A DNA stretch of 9,038 bases from Phenylobacterium sp. (GCA_028698405.1 JAQVDF010000042.1:1-9038); one strand, 5' to 3'; positions 1 to 8,804 are shown, counted from the stretch's first letter. Made by a program: numbers and translations. The notes: generated by a model not told the origin, from the sequence alone.

Positions 1-41
1 CCCGGTCCGCCTCCGATGATGACGACGTCGTAGCCGGCCAT
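1..41 (-). CDS. lpd: Dihydrolipoamide dehydrogenase (E3), N-terminal fragment cut by the window edge
   Basis: Only the first 13 codons and part of the next are visible, reading leftward from an ATG at 41-39. They encode MAGYDVVIIGGGPG, the N-terminal beta strand and GxGxxG dinucleotide-binding loop that grips FAD in flavoprotein disulfide reductases. Lpd is the E3 subunit that re-oxidises dihydrolipoyl groups on E2 with NAD+. The position downstream of sucA and sucB, on the same strand, fits E3 of the 2-oxoglutarate dehydrogenase complex, which may be shared with pyruvate dehydrogenase. A GAAGGA Shine-Dalgarno (minus strand, 54-49) lies 7 nt before the ATG and supports this start; an in-frame GTG two codons upstream is less well placed. 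The fragment alone could belong to another FAD oxidoreductase, so the name rests largely on context. Confidence 0.85.
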   Translation of the reverse strand, partial: MAGYDVVIIGGGP

Positions 42-217
42 GCGCACATCCTTCGAAGCAATGGAATTTGGGGCCCTGATATAGGCGTTCAGGCCGCGAA
101 GCGAGACGTCGACAAGGTATCCGTAACGCTCACCATAGTTTTTTCCGATCCGCTTACGTCGTTTTCACCCTGTTCCGCCAAGCTCACCGCACAAGGGGCA
201 GGATTGGGCGGCTGGTC
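42..217. promoter_or_regulatory. Divergent intergenic region between lpd and the TadG/VWA gene; putative lpd -10 element
   Basis: This 176-bp gap separates two divergent genes and should hold a promoter for each. On the minus strand CCTATATC (85-78) matches the CTANAWC core that I recall as the -10 of Caulobacter housekeeping promoters. That would start lpd transcription near position 70, with a leader of about 30 nt. No good -35 is visible at the right spacing. On the plus strand I see no convincing -35/-10 pair for the VWA gene; TCGACA near 109-114 followed by CATAGT is weak. There is a T-run at about 139-145. No CtrA-type TTAA-N7-TTAA site and no long inverted repeat was seen. Confidence 0.4.
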
Positions 218-1783
218 ATGGGCAATCGACTTCCGCGGAGAGGCTGGCGAGCGCTCTGGCGCGACCAGTCCGGCGCGACGGCGCTGATCACCGGTCTGGC
301 GTTGTTGCTGATCGCCTGCGCGGCGGTGACGGTGTTCGACCTCAGCAACGTCGCCAGCCAGAAGTCCAAGCTTCAGGACATGCTGGACGCCGCCGCGCTG
401 GCTGCGGCCAAGGTCGGCGGCGACGACAAGAAGGCCATCGTCAAGGCGGGCGACGAGCACCTGAAGGCCCATCTGCCGCCGGGCGTCTACAAGAACCTGG
501 TGGTCACCTTCACGCCGACGGAGGACACCGTCCGCGCCACGGCCAAGGCGGCCATTGACCCCTATTTCCTGGGCATGTTCTTCGACGGCCCGGTGAAGAT
601 CGCCGTCGACACCGAGGTCACGCGTTCGGTCGAAGGCTCGCTGGAGGTCGTGCTGGTGCTCGACACCACCGGCTCCATGGAGGGGAGCAAGATCTCCACC
701 CTGAAGACCGCCGCCGACACGCTGGTGAAGAAGATCACCAAGGTGAAGGACGCCGACGTCCGGATCGGTGTGGTGCCGTTCTCGAGCTACGTGAACATCG
801 GTGTGAAGCGCCGGCACGAGCCGTGGGTGTCCGTCCCGGACGACTACGACGTGACCAATCCCCGCAAGTGCACCACGGTCTCGAAGGAGGACAAGTGCGT
901 CAAGAGCGAGACCTACGCCTGCACGAAGACCAACGACGGGGTTTCGTACCAGTCGACCTGCTCGAAGTGTGTCCAGACCCAGACGACCTACTTCAATCCG
1001 CCCAAGGAGGTCTGCTCGGGCCCCTCGGTCACCAAGTACCGCTTCAAGGGCTGCGTCGGCTCGCCGCCCTATCCGCAGAACGTCCAGGATAACGGCCACC
1101 GGGTCTATCCGGGCCTGATGAACGTCACCTGCGCGCCGGAGCTGACCCCGCTGACCGACAAGCTCGGTCCGGTCGAGAGCGCCATCAAGACGCTGAAGGC
1201 GGAGGGGGCGACCTACATCCCTGCGGGCCTGGCGTGGGGCTGGAACCTGCTGTCGCCGGGCGCGCCCTTCACCGAAGGGGCGGCCTACGACCCGGCCAAC
1301 AGGAAGCCGCGCAAGGCGCTGGTGCTGATGACCGACGGCGCCAACACCCTGCAGCCGAAGGCGGGCGGGTCCCACGGGTCCAAGACGCCCTCGCCGCTCG
1401 CCGACAAGTACACGGCCGAGCTCTGCGAGAACATCAAGAAGCAGAAGATCGAGGTCTACACCGTCGGCTTCCAGATCGACGAAGCTTCCGCCCACCAGAT
1501 GCTGCTGAAGTGCGCGACCTCCTCCGGCCACTACTTCAAGGCCGACAGCGCCGAGGAACTCGTCAAGGCCTTCGAAGCCATCGGCGCGTCCCTCGAGAAC
1601 CTCCGCATCAGCCGCCAGCCAGGCGCGAAACAGGACCTTCTCCGCTTGGGGGAGAGGGTGGCGCTCTTGGCGGTGAATTTCCTCTCGTCATCCCGGCTGC
1701 AGCGCAGCGGAGAGCCGGGACCCAGAGGGGTGTTGCGCCCATCGGCCTGGGTCCCGGATCGGCCTCGCGGCCGTCCGGGATGA
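218..1783 (+). CDS. TadG-like membrane-anchored von Willebrand factor A protein with an aberrant C-terminus
   Basis: The 521-aa product has a basic N-terminus, a single membrane segment (about residues 21-41, preceded by RDQSGAT) and a helix rich in Ala (about 49-66). This is the layout of the Flp-pilus TadG-like N-terminal domain. A VWA domain follows, with MIDAS residues D149-T-T-G-S153, the TYIPAG segment with T332, and MTDG with D373. Between about 215 and 306 there is a Cys-rich insertion (C218, C227, C235, C248, C251, C266, C279, C305); with C403 and C432 the total is ten, compatible with disulfides outside the cytoplasm. The VWA region ends near LRISR at residue 466. The remaining ~55 residues are translated repeat DNA (see the REP-like element) and do not look like a domain. 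Such proteins are exported and anchored in the inner membrane, with a metal-dependent ligand-binding face. The partner is unknown here, and no other tad gene is present. The start is set by the typical N-terminus; the ribosome-binding site is weak. Confidence 0.85.
   Translation: MGNRLPRRGWRALWRDQSGATALITGLALLLIACAAVTVFDLSNVASQKSKLQDMLDAAALAAAKVGGDDKKAIVKAGDEHLKAHLPPGVYKNLVVTFTPTEDTVRATAKAAIDPYFLGMFFDGPVKIAVDTEVTRSVEGSLEVVLVLDTTGSMEGSKISTLKTAADTLVKKITKVKDADVRIGVVPFSSYVNIGVKRRHEPWVSVPDDYDVTNPRKCTTVSKEDKCVKSETYACTKTNDGVSYQSTCSKCVQTQTTYFNPPKEVCSGPSVTKYRFKGCVGSPPYPQNVQDNGHRVYPGLMNVTCAPELTPLTDKLGPVESAIKTLKAEGATYIPAGLAWGWNLLSPGAPFTEGAAYDPANRKPRKALVLMTDGANTLQPKAGGSHGSKTPSPLADKYTAELCENIKKQKIEVYTVGFQIDEASAHQMLLKCATSSGHYFKADSAEELVKAFEAIGASLENLRISRQPGAKQDLLRLGERVALLAVNFLSSSRLQRSGEPGPRGVLRPSAWVPDRPRGRPG
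1636..1658. repeat. Short stem-loop of repeat type inside the 3' end of the VWA gene
   Basis: CCTTCTCC (1636-1643) and GGAGAGGG (1651-1658) can pair over 8 bp with one G-T wobble around a 7-nt loop. Sequences of the form 'cttctcc...ggggagag' recur between genes in many GC-rich alphaproteobacterial genomes. It begins about 20 bp after the last codon that still looks like VWA-family sequence. I read it as part of the non-coding DNA into which the reading frame now runs. Repetition elsewhere in the genome is from memory, not shown by this window. Confidence 0.4.
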
Positions 1784-1785
1784 CG
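1686..1785. repeat. REP-like composite palindrome at the convergent VWA/sucB junction
   Basis: This ~100-bp element is bounded by an exact 11-bp inverted repeat, CGTCATCCCGG (1686-1696) and CCGGGATGACG (1775-1785). A second exact pair lies inside it: CCGGGACCCA (1715-1724) and TGGGTCCCGG (1748-1757). Each half also folds alone: TCCCGGCT (1691-1698) with AGCCGGGA (1713-1720), and TCCCGGA (1752-1758) with TCCGGGA (1774-1780), the latter extended by CGGCC/GGCCG. The arrangement resembles dispersed intergenic REP/BIME-type repeats of Caulobacter-like genomes. It may stop or stabilise transcripts from both sides, but no T-run follows on either strand, so it is not a classical intrinsic terminator. 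The TGA stop of the VWA gene (1781-1783) lies within its right arm. Confidence 0.75.
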
Positions 1786-1801
1786 GTGGATGGGGCCGGC
1801 C

Positions 1802-3082
1802 CTAGAGGTCCAGCAGCAGGCGTTGCGGGTCTTCGATGGCTTCCTTGACCTTGACGAGGAAGGTCACGGCGCCCTGGCCGTCGACGACGCGGTGGTCGTA
1901 GGACAGCGCCAGATACATCATCGGGCGGACGACGACCTGGCCGTTCACCACCACCGGTCGCTCCTGGATCTTGTGCATGCCCAGGATGCCCGACTGCGGG
2001 GCGTTGAGGATCGGCGTCGACATCAGCGAGCCGTAGACCCCGCCGTTGGAGATGGTGAAGGTGCCACCCTGGAGGTCGTCGAGGGCCAGCGATCCCTCGC
2101 GCGCCTTCTTGCCGAGCTCGCCGATGGTCTTCTCGACCTCGGCCATGGAGAGCAGATCGGCGTCGCGCACCACCGGCACCACCAGGCCGCGATCGGTGCC
2201 GACCGCCACGCCGATGTCGTAGTGGTTCTTGTAGATGATGTCGGCGCCGTCGATCTCGGCGTTGACGTCGGGGATCTGCTTCAGCGCGGCCACGCAGGCC
2301 TTCACGAAGAAGCTCATGAAGCCGAGCTTCACGCCGTGGCGCTTCTCGAAGACGTCCTTGTACTGGTTCCTGAGGGCCATGACCGCGCTCATGTCCACCT
2401 CGTTGAAGGTGGTCAGCATGGCGGCGGTGTTCTGGGCCTCCTTCAGGCGCCTGGCGATGGTCTGGCGCAGGCGGTTCATCCGCACGCGCTCCTCGCGCTC
2501 GTGCAGGGCGCGCGGCGCGGCGGGGGCGGGGGCCTGGGCCGGCGCCTGGGCGCGGGCCTCGAGGGCGGCGAGGGCGTCGCCCTTGGTGATCCGGCCGCCG
2601 CGGCCGGTGCCGGCGATGGCGGCGGGGTCCAGCTTGTTCTCGGCCGCGATCCGCTGGGCGGACGGGGCCATGACCGGCGCCGTTCCGGGCGCGCTGGCCG
2701 AGGCGGAGTAGTCCTTCAGCGGTGCGGAGGTCGGCGGCGCCTTGCCGGGGGTCGGCTCGGGCTGCAGCTCGCCGGCCGGGACAGCCGGCGGCGTCGAGGC
2801 CTTCGGAGCTTGCGGGGCGGCCGAGGCGGCCGGCTTGGCCGCCGAAGCGCCTTCGGTCACCCGGCCGAGCAGGGCGCCGGGCTCCACCGTCGCGCCTTCC
2901 TCGGCGGCGATCAGCTCCAGAACGCCGTCGGCAGGGGAGGCGACCTCCAGGCTGACCTTGTCGGTCTCCAGCTCGACGATGATCTCGTCCTTGCGGACCG
3001 CCTCGCCGGCCTTCTTGGCCCAGCGCGCCACCGTCGCCTCGGTGACGGACTCGCCCAAGGCGGGGGTCATGATGTCGGCCAT
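1802..3082 (-). CDS. sucB: 2-oxoglutarate dehydrogenase E2, dihydrolipoyllysine-residue succinyltransferase
   Basis: The 426-aa product forms the core of the 2-oxoglutarate dehydrogenase complex, passing the succinyl group from E1-bound intermediate to CoA. Domains in order: a biotinyl/lipoyl domain (about 1-75) with the lipoylated lysine in ETDKVSLEV (K42); an Ala/Pro-rich linker (about 77-134); a peripheral-subunit-binding domain (about 138-172, [15 protein letters not shown]); a second Ala/Pro linker (about 177-192); and the acyltransferase domain (about 196-426) with catalytic H397 and D401 in SYDHRVVDG. Length and single lipoyl domain fit the succinyltransferase family. The ATG at 3082-3080 gives the expected lipoyl N-terminus; AGGAG lies 13 nt upstream, rather far. 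The reading frame stays open for 455 codons further upstream, but that stretch is the wrong frame of sucA. It starts 35 nt after the sucA stop and ends with TAG, 18 bp from the convergent VWA gene. Confidence 0.98.
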   Translation of the reverse strand: MADIMTPALGESVTEATVARWAKKAGEAVRKDEIIVELETDKVSLEVASPADGVLELIAAEEGATVEPGALLGRVTEGASAAKPAASAAPQAPKASTPPAVPAGELQPEPTPGKAPPTSAPLKDYSASASAPGTAPVMAPSAQRIAAENKLDPAAIAGTGRGGRITKGDALAALEARAQAPAQAPAPAAPRALHEREERVRMNRLRQTIARRLKEAQNTAAMLTTFNEVDMSAVMALRNQYKDVFEKRHGVKLGFMSFFVKACVAALKQIPDVNAEIDGADIIYKNHYDIGVAVGTDRGLVVPVVRDADLLSMAEVEKTIGELGKKAREGSLALDDLQGGTFTISNGGVYGSLMSTPILNAPQSGILGMHKIQERPVVVNGQVVVRPMMYLALSYDHRVVDGQGAVTFLVKVKEAIEDPQRLLLDL

Positions 3083-3117
3083 AGGACTAACGGGGCTCCT
3101 GGTCTCTCGTGAGGGGA

Positions 3118-6060
3118 TTAGGCGAAGGCTTCGGCAAGGAACGTCTCGAGTTCCTTGTTGTGCCGGCTCATCAGGCCCGCGGCCGTCGAGGCCGAGGCCG
3201 GGCGGCCGACGTAGCGGGCGCGCTTGGACGCGACGTCGAGGCGCTCGAGGGTCAGCTCCAGCCACGGGTCGACGAACTGCCAGCCGCCCATGTTCTTGGG
3301 CTCTTCCTGGCACCAGACCAGCTCGGCGTTGGCGAAGCGCTTGAGCTCGTTGGACAGCGACTTCACCGGCCACGGATAGAACTGTTCCAGCCGCAGGATG
3401 TAGACGTCGTCGACGCCGAGCTCCTCGCGACGTTCCAGGAGGTCGTAATAGACCTTGCCCGAGCAGAGCAGCACACGGCGGATCTTGTCGTCGCTCTTGA
3501 GCTTGATCTCGGTGTTGCGGCCCGTTTCGGCGTCGTCCAGCAGCACCCGGTGGAACGAGCTGGGCGGGGCGAAGTCGTCGAGCGAGGAGACCGCCTTCTT
3601 GTGCCGCAGCAGGCTCTTGGGCGTCATCAGGATCAACGGCTTGCGGAACTCGCGCAGCACCTGACGGCGCAGGATGTGGAAGTAGTTGGCCGGGGTGGTG
3701 CAGTTGGCGACCTGCATGTTGTCCTCGGCGCAGAGCTGCAGGTAGCGCTCGAGGCGGGCCGAGGAGTGCTCCGGCCCCTGGCCCTCGTAGCCGTGCGGCA
3801 GCAGCATGACGAGGCCGCTCATCCGCAGCCACTTGCGCTCGCCCGAGGAGATGAACTGGTCGATGACCACCTGGGCGCCGTTGGTGAAGTCGCCGAACTG
3901 GGCCTCCCACAGCACCAGCGTGTTGGGGTCGGTCAGCGAGAAGCCGTACTCGAAGCCGAGCACCGCCTCTTCCGAGAGCGCCGAGTTGAGCACCTCGAAG
4001 TGGGCCTGGGTCGGCCGCAGGTGGCGCAGCGGGAAGTAGGTCTCTTCGGTCTTCTGGTCGACGATGCCGGCGTGACGCTGCACGAAGGTGCCGCGGATGG
4101 AATCCTGGCCGGACAGCCGCACCGGATAGCCTTCGTCGAGCAGGCAGGCGAAGGCCAGGTGCTCGGCAGTCGCCCAGTCGATGCCCTCGCCCTTCTCGAT
4201 CGCGTCGCGGCGGGCCTGGATGACCCGCTTCACGGTCGGGTGGACGTGGAGGCTCTCCGGCAGGGCGGTCATCTTGCGGCCGAGGTCGAGCAGGCGGGCC
4301 TTCTGCACGTTGGTGCGGCCCTTGCGCTCGTCGGGGCGGGGCGACATGCCGGCCCACTTGCCGTCCAGCCAGTCGGCCTTGTTGGCCTTGTAGGTCTTGC
4401 CGGCCTCGAACTCCTGGTCGAGGAAGATCTCGAAGTCCTTGATCCACTGGTCGACCTGATCGGCCGTGACCACGCCCTCCTCGACCAGCCGGCGGGCGTA
4501 GAGCTCGCGGGTCGAGGGGTGCTCCTTGATCTTCGCGTACATCAAGGGCTGGGTCATTTCCGGCGGGTCGCCCTCGTTGTGGCCGAACCGCCGGTAGCAG
4601 AACATGTCGATGACCACGTCCTTGCCGAACTGCTGGCGGAACTCGGTGGCCACCTTGGCGGCGAAGGTCACCGCCTCCGGATCGTCGCCGTTCACGTGGA
4701 AGATCGGCGCCTCGACCATCAGCGCGACGTCAGACGGGTAGGGTGAGGAGCGCGAGTTCTTCGGGCTGGTGGTGAACCCGATCTGGTTGTTGACGATGAA
4801 GTGCATCGTCCCGCCGGTGGAGTAGCCCTTCAGGCCCGACAGGGCGAAGCACTCGGCCACCACCCCCTGGCCGGCGAAGGCGGCGTCGCCGTGCAGCAGC
4901 AGCGGCAGCACATGGCCGCGGCCCGCGTCCGGCTGTTCGCGCAGGGTGAAGGCCTGCTTGGCGCGCGCCTTGCCCAGCACCACCGGGTTGACGATCTCCA
5001 GGTGCGAGGGGTTGGCGGTCAGCGACAGGTGCACCTCGTTGCCGTCGAAGGTGCGGTCCGAGCTGGCGCCCAGGTGGTACTTCACGTCGCCGGAGCCCTC
5101 GACGTCCGAAGGCAGCGACGAACCGCCCTGGAACTCGTGGAAGATCACCTGATAGGGCTTGCCCATCACGGCGGCGAGCACGTTCAGCCGCCCGCGGTGG
5201 GGCATGCCGATGATGATGTCCTTCACGCCCAGCGCGCCGCCGCGCTTGATGATCTGCTCCAGCGCCGGGACCATCGCCTCGCCGCCGTCGAGCCCGAACC
5301 GCTTGGTGCCTGGGAAGCGCTTGTGCAGGAAGCGCTCGAAGCCCTCGGCCTCGATCAGCTTCTTCAGGATCGCGACCTTGCCCTCGGGCGTGAAGGCGAT
5401 CTCTTTGTCGCGGCCCTCGATCCGCTCCTGCAGCCAGGCCTTCTGGGCCGGGTCGGAGATGTGCATGTACTGGACGCCGACGTCGCCGCAGTAGGTGCGG
5501 CGCACGATCGCCAGGATCTCGCGCAGCGTCGCGGTCTCCAGGCCCAGCACGTAGTCGAGGAAGATCGGCCGGTCGTAGTCGGCCTCGGTGAAGCCGTAGG
5601 TCGCCGGATCGAGTTCGGAGGCGTCGCCCGGGGTGATGGCGATGCCCAGCGGGTCGAGGTTGGCCCGCAGGTGGCCGCGCATCCGGTAGGCCCGGATCAT
5701 CATGATGGCGCGCAGCGAATCCAGGGTTGCGCCGCGGATCGCGTCGGCGCCGGCGGCGGCCGGGGCGCGGGCCTGCACGCCCTTTTCGATCTTGGCCTCG
5801 ACCGCGGGCCACAGGCCGTCGATGGCGCTCAGCCATTCGGGGCGGGGGCCGCTGACCGGGGGCTTGGTCCACGCCGGCTTGGCGCGGATCTCGTCCACCC
5901 GTTCCTGCAGCGAGGAGAAGAAGGCCCGCCAGGAGGGCTCGACGGAGTCGGGATCGCTGGCCCAGCGCCGGTAGAGGTCCTCCACGAACGCGGCGTTGCC
6001 GCCGTAGAGGAAGGAGGTCTCGGCGAGCACCTCGTTGATCAGACCTGCGTCGTCCGCCAT
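3118..6060 (-). CDS. sucA: 2-oxoglutarate dehydrogenase E1 component, thiamine diphosphate-dependent
   Basis: The 980-aa product decarboxylates 2-oxoglutarate and reductively succinylates the lipoyl arm of SucB. The N-terminus (about 12-48, [18 protein letters not shown]) is the conserved E1o segment that associates with E2/E3. The dehydrogenase domain carries [10 protein letters not shown] (285-294) with the active-site histidine, the thiamine diphosphate/Mg motif from GDAAFAGQG (391-399) to NNQIGFT (424-430), and FGHNEGDPP (492-500). The C-terminal transketolase-like pyrimidine-binding and regulatory regions are complete, with [15 protein letters not shown] in the last third. Length is slightly above the ~930 aa of the E. 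coli enzyme. The ATG at 6060-6058 is preceded by GGATGAG directly against the start and GGGA 10 nt upstream, so the ribosome-binding site is unremarkable. It follows sucD by 82 nt and precedes sucB by 35 nt, consistent with co-transcription. Confidence 0.98.
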   Translation of the reverse strand: MADDAGLINEVLAETSFLYGGNAAFVEDLYRRWASDPDSVEPSWRAFFSSLQERVDEIRAKPAWTKPPVSGPRPEWLSAIDGLWPAVEAKIEKGVQARAPAAAGADAIRGATLDSLRAIMMIRAYRMRGHLRANLDPLGIAITPGDASELDPATYGFTEADYDRPIFLDYVLGLETATLREILAIVRRTYCGDVGVQYMHISDPAQKAWLQERIEGRDKEIAFTPEGKVAILKKLIEAEGFERFLHKRFPGTKRFGLDGGEAMVPALEQIIKRGGALGVKDIIIGMPHRGRLNVLAAVMGKPYQVIFHEFQGGSSLPSDVEGSGDVKYHLGASSDRTFDGNEVHLSLTANPSHLEIVNPVVLGKARAKQAFTLREQPDAGRGHVLPLLLHGDAAFAGQGVVAECFALSGLKGYSTGGTMHFIVNNQIGFTTSPKNSRSSPYPSDVALMVEAPIFHVNGDDPEAVTFAAKVATEFRQQFGKDVVIDMFCYRRFGHNEGDPPEMTQPLMYAKIKEHPSTRELYARRLVEEGVVTADQVDQWIKDFEIFLDQEFEAGKTYKANKADWLDGKWAGMSPRPDERKGRTNVQKARLLDLGRKMTALPESLHVHPTVKRVIQARRDAIEKGEGIDWATAEHLAFACLLDEGYPVRLSGQDSIRGTFVQRHAGIVDQKTEETYFPLRHLRPTQAHFEVLNSALSEEAVLGFEYGFSLTDPNTLVLWEAQFGDFTNGAQVVIDQFISSGERKWLRMSGLVMLLPHGYEGQGPEHSSARLERYLQLCAEDNMQVANCTTPANYFHILRRQVLREFRKPLILMTPKSLLRHKKAVSSLDDFAPPSSFHRVLLDDAETGRNTEIKLKSDDKIRRVLLCSGKVYYDLLERREELGVDDVYILRLEQFYPWPVKSLSNELKRFANAELVWCQEEPKNMGGWQFVDPWLELTLERLDVASKRARYVGRPASASTAAGLMSRHNKELETFLAEAFA

Positions 6061-6142
6061 CTCATCCGCATCCCGCGGCCCACGCCGCTGAGCTTCTTGG
6101 GAAAGGAGCCGAGCGCGGACCGCTCACCAAACACAACTGCCT
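6061..6142 (-). other. sucD-sucA intercistronic spacer with a small hairpin
   Basis: This 82-bp gap is the longest between the minus-strand suc genes. It contains a short GC hairpin (GAGCG 6111-6115 with CGCTC 6121-6125, loop of 5) without a following U-tract, so I do not call it a terminator. No clear promoter could be found; TTGGTG/TCCTTT-like hexamers on the minus strand are poor. It could be a processing or modulation site that lets sucAB be expressed at a different level from sucCD, but nothing here proves it. Confidence 0.3.
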
Positions 6143-7021
6143 TCAGGCGCCCTTCAGCACCTCGAGCAGGGTCTCGCCAAGCTTCGCCGGGGAAGGCGAC
6201 ACGCGGATGCCCGCGGCCTCCATCGCGGCGATCTTGTCCTCGGCCCCGCCTTTGCCGCCGGAGATGATCGCGCCTGCGTGACCCATGCGCCGCCCGGGCG
6301 GCGCGGTGCGTCCCGCAATGAAGCCGACCATAGGCTTCTTGGTTGCTGAATTTCTGATGAATTCAGCCGCTTCTTCCTCGGCCGAGCCGCCGATTTCACC
6401 GATCATGATGATCGACTCGGTTTCCGGGTCGTCCAGGAACATCTGCAACACGTCGATGAACTCGGTGCCCTTCACCGGGTCGCCGCCGATGCCGACGGCC
6501 GTCGTCTGGCCGAGGCCAACCTGGGTGGTCTGGAACACGGCCTCATAGGTAAGCGTCCCAGACCGGGAAACAACGCCCACCGAGCCCCGCTTGAAGATGT
6601 TGCCCGGCATGATGCCGATCTTGCAGGCGTCGGGGGTCAGCACGCCGGGGCAGTTGGGGCCGATCAGCCGCGACTTCGAGCCGGACAGGGCGCGCTTGAC
6701 CTTGATCATGTCGGTCACCGGGATGCCCTCGGTGATGCAGACGATCAGCGGGATCTCGGCGTCGATCGCCTCGAGGATGGAGTCGGCCGCAAAGGGCGGC
6801 GGCACGTAGATGACGGTGGCGTCGGCGCCGGTCTCCTTCACCGCCTCCTCGACGGTGTCGAACACCGGCAGGTCCAGGTGCTTGGTCCCGCCCTTGCCGG
6901 GGGTCACGCCGCCGACCATGCGGGTGCCGTAGGCGATCGCCTGCTCCGTATGGAAGGTGCCCTGGCTGCCGGTGATGCCCTGACAGATGACGCGGGTTTC
7001 TTTGCCGATGAGAATGGACAT
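6143..7021 (-). CDS. sucD: Succinyl-CoA synthetase (ADP/GDP-forming) alpha subunit
   Basis: The 292-aa product is the CoA-binding, phosphohistidine-bearing subunit that works with SucC to interconvert succinyl-CoA and succinate while forming a nucleoside triphosphate. The N-terminal Rossmann CoA-binding domain shows [11 protein letters not shown] (15-25) and the PGKGG loop (41-45). GPNCPG (121-126) and the SRSGTLTYE segment (152-160) follow. The C-terminal ligase domain ends with [16 protein letters not shown], whose H248 corresponds to the transiently phosphorylated histidine. Length matches the ~290 aa of the family. The ATG at 7021-7019 gives the canonical MSILI N-terminus; GGA lies 4 nt upstream, a weak ribosome-binding site. 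It begins 11 nt after the stop of the small exported-protein gene, which separates it from sucC. Confidence 0.98.
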   Translation of the reverse strand: MSILIGKETRVICQGITGSQGTFHTEQAIAYGTRMVGGVTPGKGGTKHLDLPVFDTVEEAVKETGADATVIYVPPPFAADSILEAIDAEIPLIVCITEGIPVTDMIKVKRALSGSKSRLIGPNCPGVLTPDACKIGIMPGNIFKRGSVGVVSRSGTLTYEAVFQTTQVGLGQTTAVGIGGDPVKGTEFIDVLQMFLDDPETESIIMIGEIGGSAEEEAAEFIRNSATKKPMVGFIAGRTAPPGRRMGHAGAIISGGKGGAEDKIAAMEAAGIRVSPSPAKLGETLLEVLKGA

Positions 7022-7032
7022 TCGTTCCAGCT

Positions 7033-7608
7033 CTAGAGGGTGGGCACGCCGTAGGCGACAAGGACCTTTTCCTCGTCCGCCTTGAGAAAGATCATTCGCA
7101 CCTTGCCGGCCTTGAGCAGCCGCTTCACGGCCGCATCGTCCGGGTCCTCGATGGCCCGGCGTCCGGTATCGGTGGTCTCGAACACGTAAGCGATTTCGTC
7201 GTCGTCGGAGAGCCTCGCGTTGGGCTCGACGCCGACCCAGTCGGCCGTCGCCTGCCGCAGCTCGGCCGCATCGCCAGGCAGGGCCCCGAGCGCGCACATG
7301 CGCACGTCCAGCCGGTCCCAGCCGATCCGCTGGCTCCCGCCGCCGTGCAGCATGAAGGACAGGCCTTCGCGGTCGCTGCGCATCCGCCCGTCCTGGAGCT
7401 TGAAGTCCTCGTTCTTGTTGAGGCCGTCCATCAGGCTCCTGGGCAGGGGCATCCAGCCCTCCGCGTCGGCCGCCGCCAGCGACGCGGTCGCATCGCCGGC
7501 GGTGTCGACGCAAAGCCGCTGGAAGGTCGCGAACAGCGGTTCGGCCGCAGCCGGGCCGGCGACCGTCAGCGCCGCCGCGAGTGCGATTGCGGCGGCCTTC
7601 AGCTTCAC
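7033..7608 (-). CDS. Secreted protein of unknown function, located between sucC and sucD
   Basis: I do not recognise this 191-aa protein. Its N-terminus has two lysines (K2, K4), an Ala-rich hydrophobic stretch (about 5-18) and an AAA site before E23, a convincing Sec signal peptide with cleavage after A22. There is no lipobox. The mature part (~169 aa) is soluble, has no other membrane segment and holds two cysteines, C33 (FQRLCVDT) and C105 (RMCALG), which could form a disulfide in the periplasm. The FxxLCVDTxGD...ADAEGW pattern after the signal peptide resembles uncharacterised exported proteins that I recall from alphaproteobacteria; that is a memory, not a match. The start is GTG at 7608-7606. 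It overlaps the sucC stop in GTGA and has GAGG (7618-7615) 6 nt upstream, so translation is probably coupled to sucC. The stop is TAG, 11 nt before sucD. Base composition and codon use look like the neighbours. Confidence 0.85.
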   Translation of the reverse strand: MKLKAAAIALAAALTVAGPAAAEPLFATFQRLCVDTAGDATASLAAADAEGWMPLPRSLMDGLNKNEDFKLQDGRMRSDREGLSFMLHGGGSQRIGWDRLDVRMCALGALPGDAAELRQATADWVGVEPNARLSDDDEIAYVFETTDTGRRAIEDPDDAAVKRLLKAGKVRMIFLKADEEKVLVAYGVPTL

Positions 7609-8804
7609 GCGGCGCCTCGCACCGCGGCGACGATCTTCTCGGCGCCGTCGGCCAAGTCGTTGGCGGCGATGACGTTGAGCCCGCTCTCGCCGATGATCTT
7701 CTTGCCGAGCTCGACGTTGGTGCCCTCAAGCCGGACTACCAGCGGCACTTTCAGGCCGACTTCCTTCACCGCCTCGACCACGCCCTCGGCGATGATGTCG
7801 CAGCGCATGATGCCGCCGAAGATGTTGACCAGGATGCCCTTCACGTTCGGGTCGGCGGTGATGATCTTGAAGGCGGCCGTCACCTTCTCCTTGCTGGCGC
7901 CGCCGCCCACGTCGAGGAAGTTGGCCGGTTCGGCGCCGTAGAGCTTGATGATGTCCATGGTCGCCATGGCCAGGCCCGCGCCGTTGACCATGCAGCCGAT
8001 CTCGCCGTCCAGGGCGATGTAGGACAGGTCGTGCTTGGAGGCCTCGATCTCCTTCTCGTCCTCCTCGCTGGTGTCGCGCAGGGCCACGATGTCCGGTTGG
8101 CGGAACAGGGCGTTGGAGTCGAAGCTGACCTTGGCGTCCAGAACCCGCAGGTGACCATCGCCGGTCAGGATCAGCGGGTTGATCTCCAGCATGCTCATGT
8201 CCTTCGCCAGGAAGGCCGCGTAGAGCTGGTTCAGCAGGGTGGCCGCTTCCTTGGCGGCGCCGCCGGTCAGGTTCAGGGCCTTGGCGAGCTTGCGGGCGTG
8301 GTGCGGGAAGACGCCGGTCGCCGGGTCGATGGTGAAGGTGACGATCTTCTCGGGCGTCTCGTGCGCCACGTCCTCGATGCTCATGCCGCCCTCGGTGGAG
8401 GCGACCACCGAGACCCGGCTGGTCACCCGGTCGACCAGCAGCGAGAGGTAGAGTTCCTTGGCGATGTCGGCGCCTTCTTCGATGTAGAGGCGCTGCACCT
8501 GCTTGCCCTTGGGGCCGGTCTGGACGGTCACCAGCACCCGGCCGAGCATCTCCTCGGCGTTGGCGCGGACCTCGTCCACCGACTTGACCACCCGCACGCC
8601 GCCCTTGGCGTCGGGGCCCAGCCCCTCGAATCGGCCCTTACCGCGGCCGCCGGCGTGGATCTGGCTCTTGACGACGTACACCGGCCCCCCGAGCTTCTCG
8701 GCCGCCTGGGCGGCCTCCTCGGGCGTGAAGGCGGGGTAGCCGCGCGGAACCGCAACGCCGAACTCAGCGAGAACGGCTTTGGCTTGGTGCTCGTGAATGT
8801 TCAT
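7605..8804 (-). CDS. sucC: Succinyl-CoA synthetase beta subunit (ATP-grasp)
   Basis: The 399-aa product binds nucleotide and succinate and completes the SucCD enzyme. The ATP-grasp domain spans roughly 1-230, with the nucleotide-binding K46[11 protein letters not shown] loop, a G-rich segment near 97-101, and Mg-binding N209 in LEINPL and D223 in VLDAK. These match E. coli Asn199 and Asp213 with a constant offset of 10. The C-terminal ligase/CoA-type domain has NFLDVGGGA (295-303) and [10 protein letters not shown] (327-336), ending in VRGAA. Length is slightly above the ~388 aa of E. coli. The ATG at 8804-8802 gives the family-typical MNIHEHQAK start, although no Shine-Dalgarno is visible upstream. 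It is the first gene of the minus-strand operon visible here. Its TGA overlaps the next gene's GTG by 4 nt. Confidence 0.98.
   Translation of the reverse strand: MNIHEHQAKAVLAEFGVAVPRGYPAFTPEEAAQAAEKLGGPVYVVKSQIHAGGRGKGRFEGLGPDAKGGVRVVKSVDEVRANAEEMLGRVLVTVQTGPKGKQVQRLYIEEGADIAKELYLSLLVDRVTSRVSVVASTEGGMSIEDVAHETPEKIVTFTIDPATGVFPHHARKLAKALNLTGGAAKEAATLLNQLYAAFLAKDMSMLEINPLILTGDGHLRVLDAKVSFDSNALFRQPDIVALRDTSEEDEKEIEASKHDLSYIALDGEIGCMVNGAGLAMATMDIIKLYGAEPANFLDVGGGASKEKVTAAFKIITADPNVKGILVNIFGGIMRCDIIAEGVVEAVKEVGLKVPLVVRLEGTNVELGKKIIGESGLNVIAANDLADGAEKIVAAVRGAA

Noticed and set aside
89..1531. A 480-codon open frame on the minus strand opposite the VWA gene
   Set aside because: It is a GC-rich antisense shadow: composition is Arg/Gly/Leu/Val repeats with no recognisable domain, while the plus strand encodes a clear TadG/VWA protein.
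3083..4447. A 455-codon N-terminal extension of SucB running through sucA
   Set aside because: The extension is an out-of-frame reading of sucA. The lipoyl domain begins canonically at the ATG at 3082.
6111..6125. Hairpin between sucD and sucA as an intrinsic terminator
   Set aside because: The stem is only 5 bp and there is no U-tract, so termination is not supported.
1790..6267. Long plus-strand open frames of about 440, 545 and 488 codons opposite sucB and sucA
   Set aside because: They mirror the codon structure of the real minus-strand genes (rich in Leu, Val, Gly, Arg, Asp and His) and show no motif or plausible independent start.
7022..7729. A 236-codon N-terminal extension of SucD through the exported-protein gene
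   Set aside because: It is an out-of-frame reading of that gene and of the end of suc[11 protein letters not shown] at 7021 is the standard SucD start.
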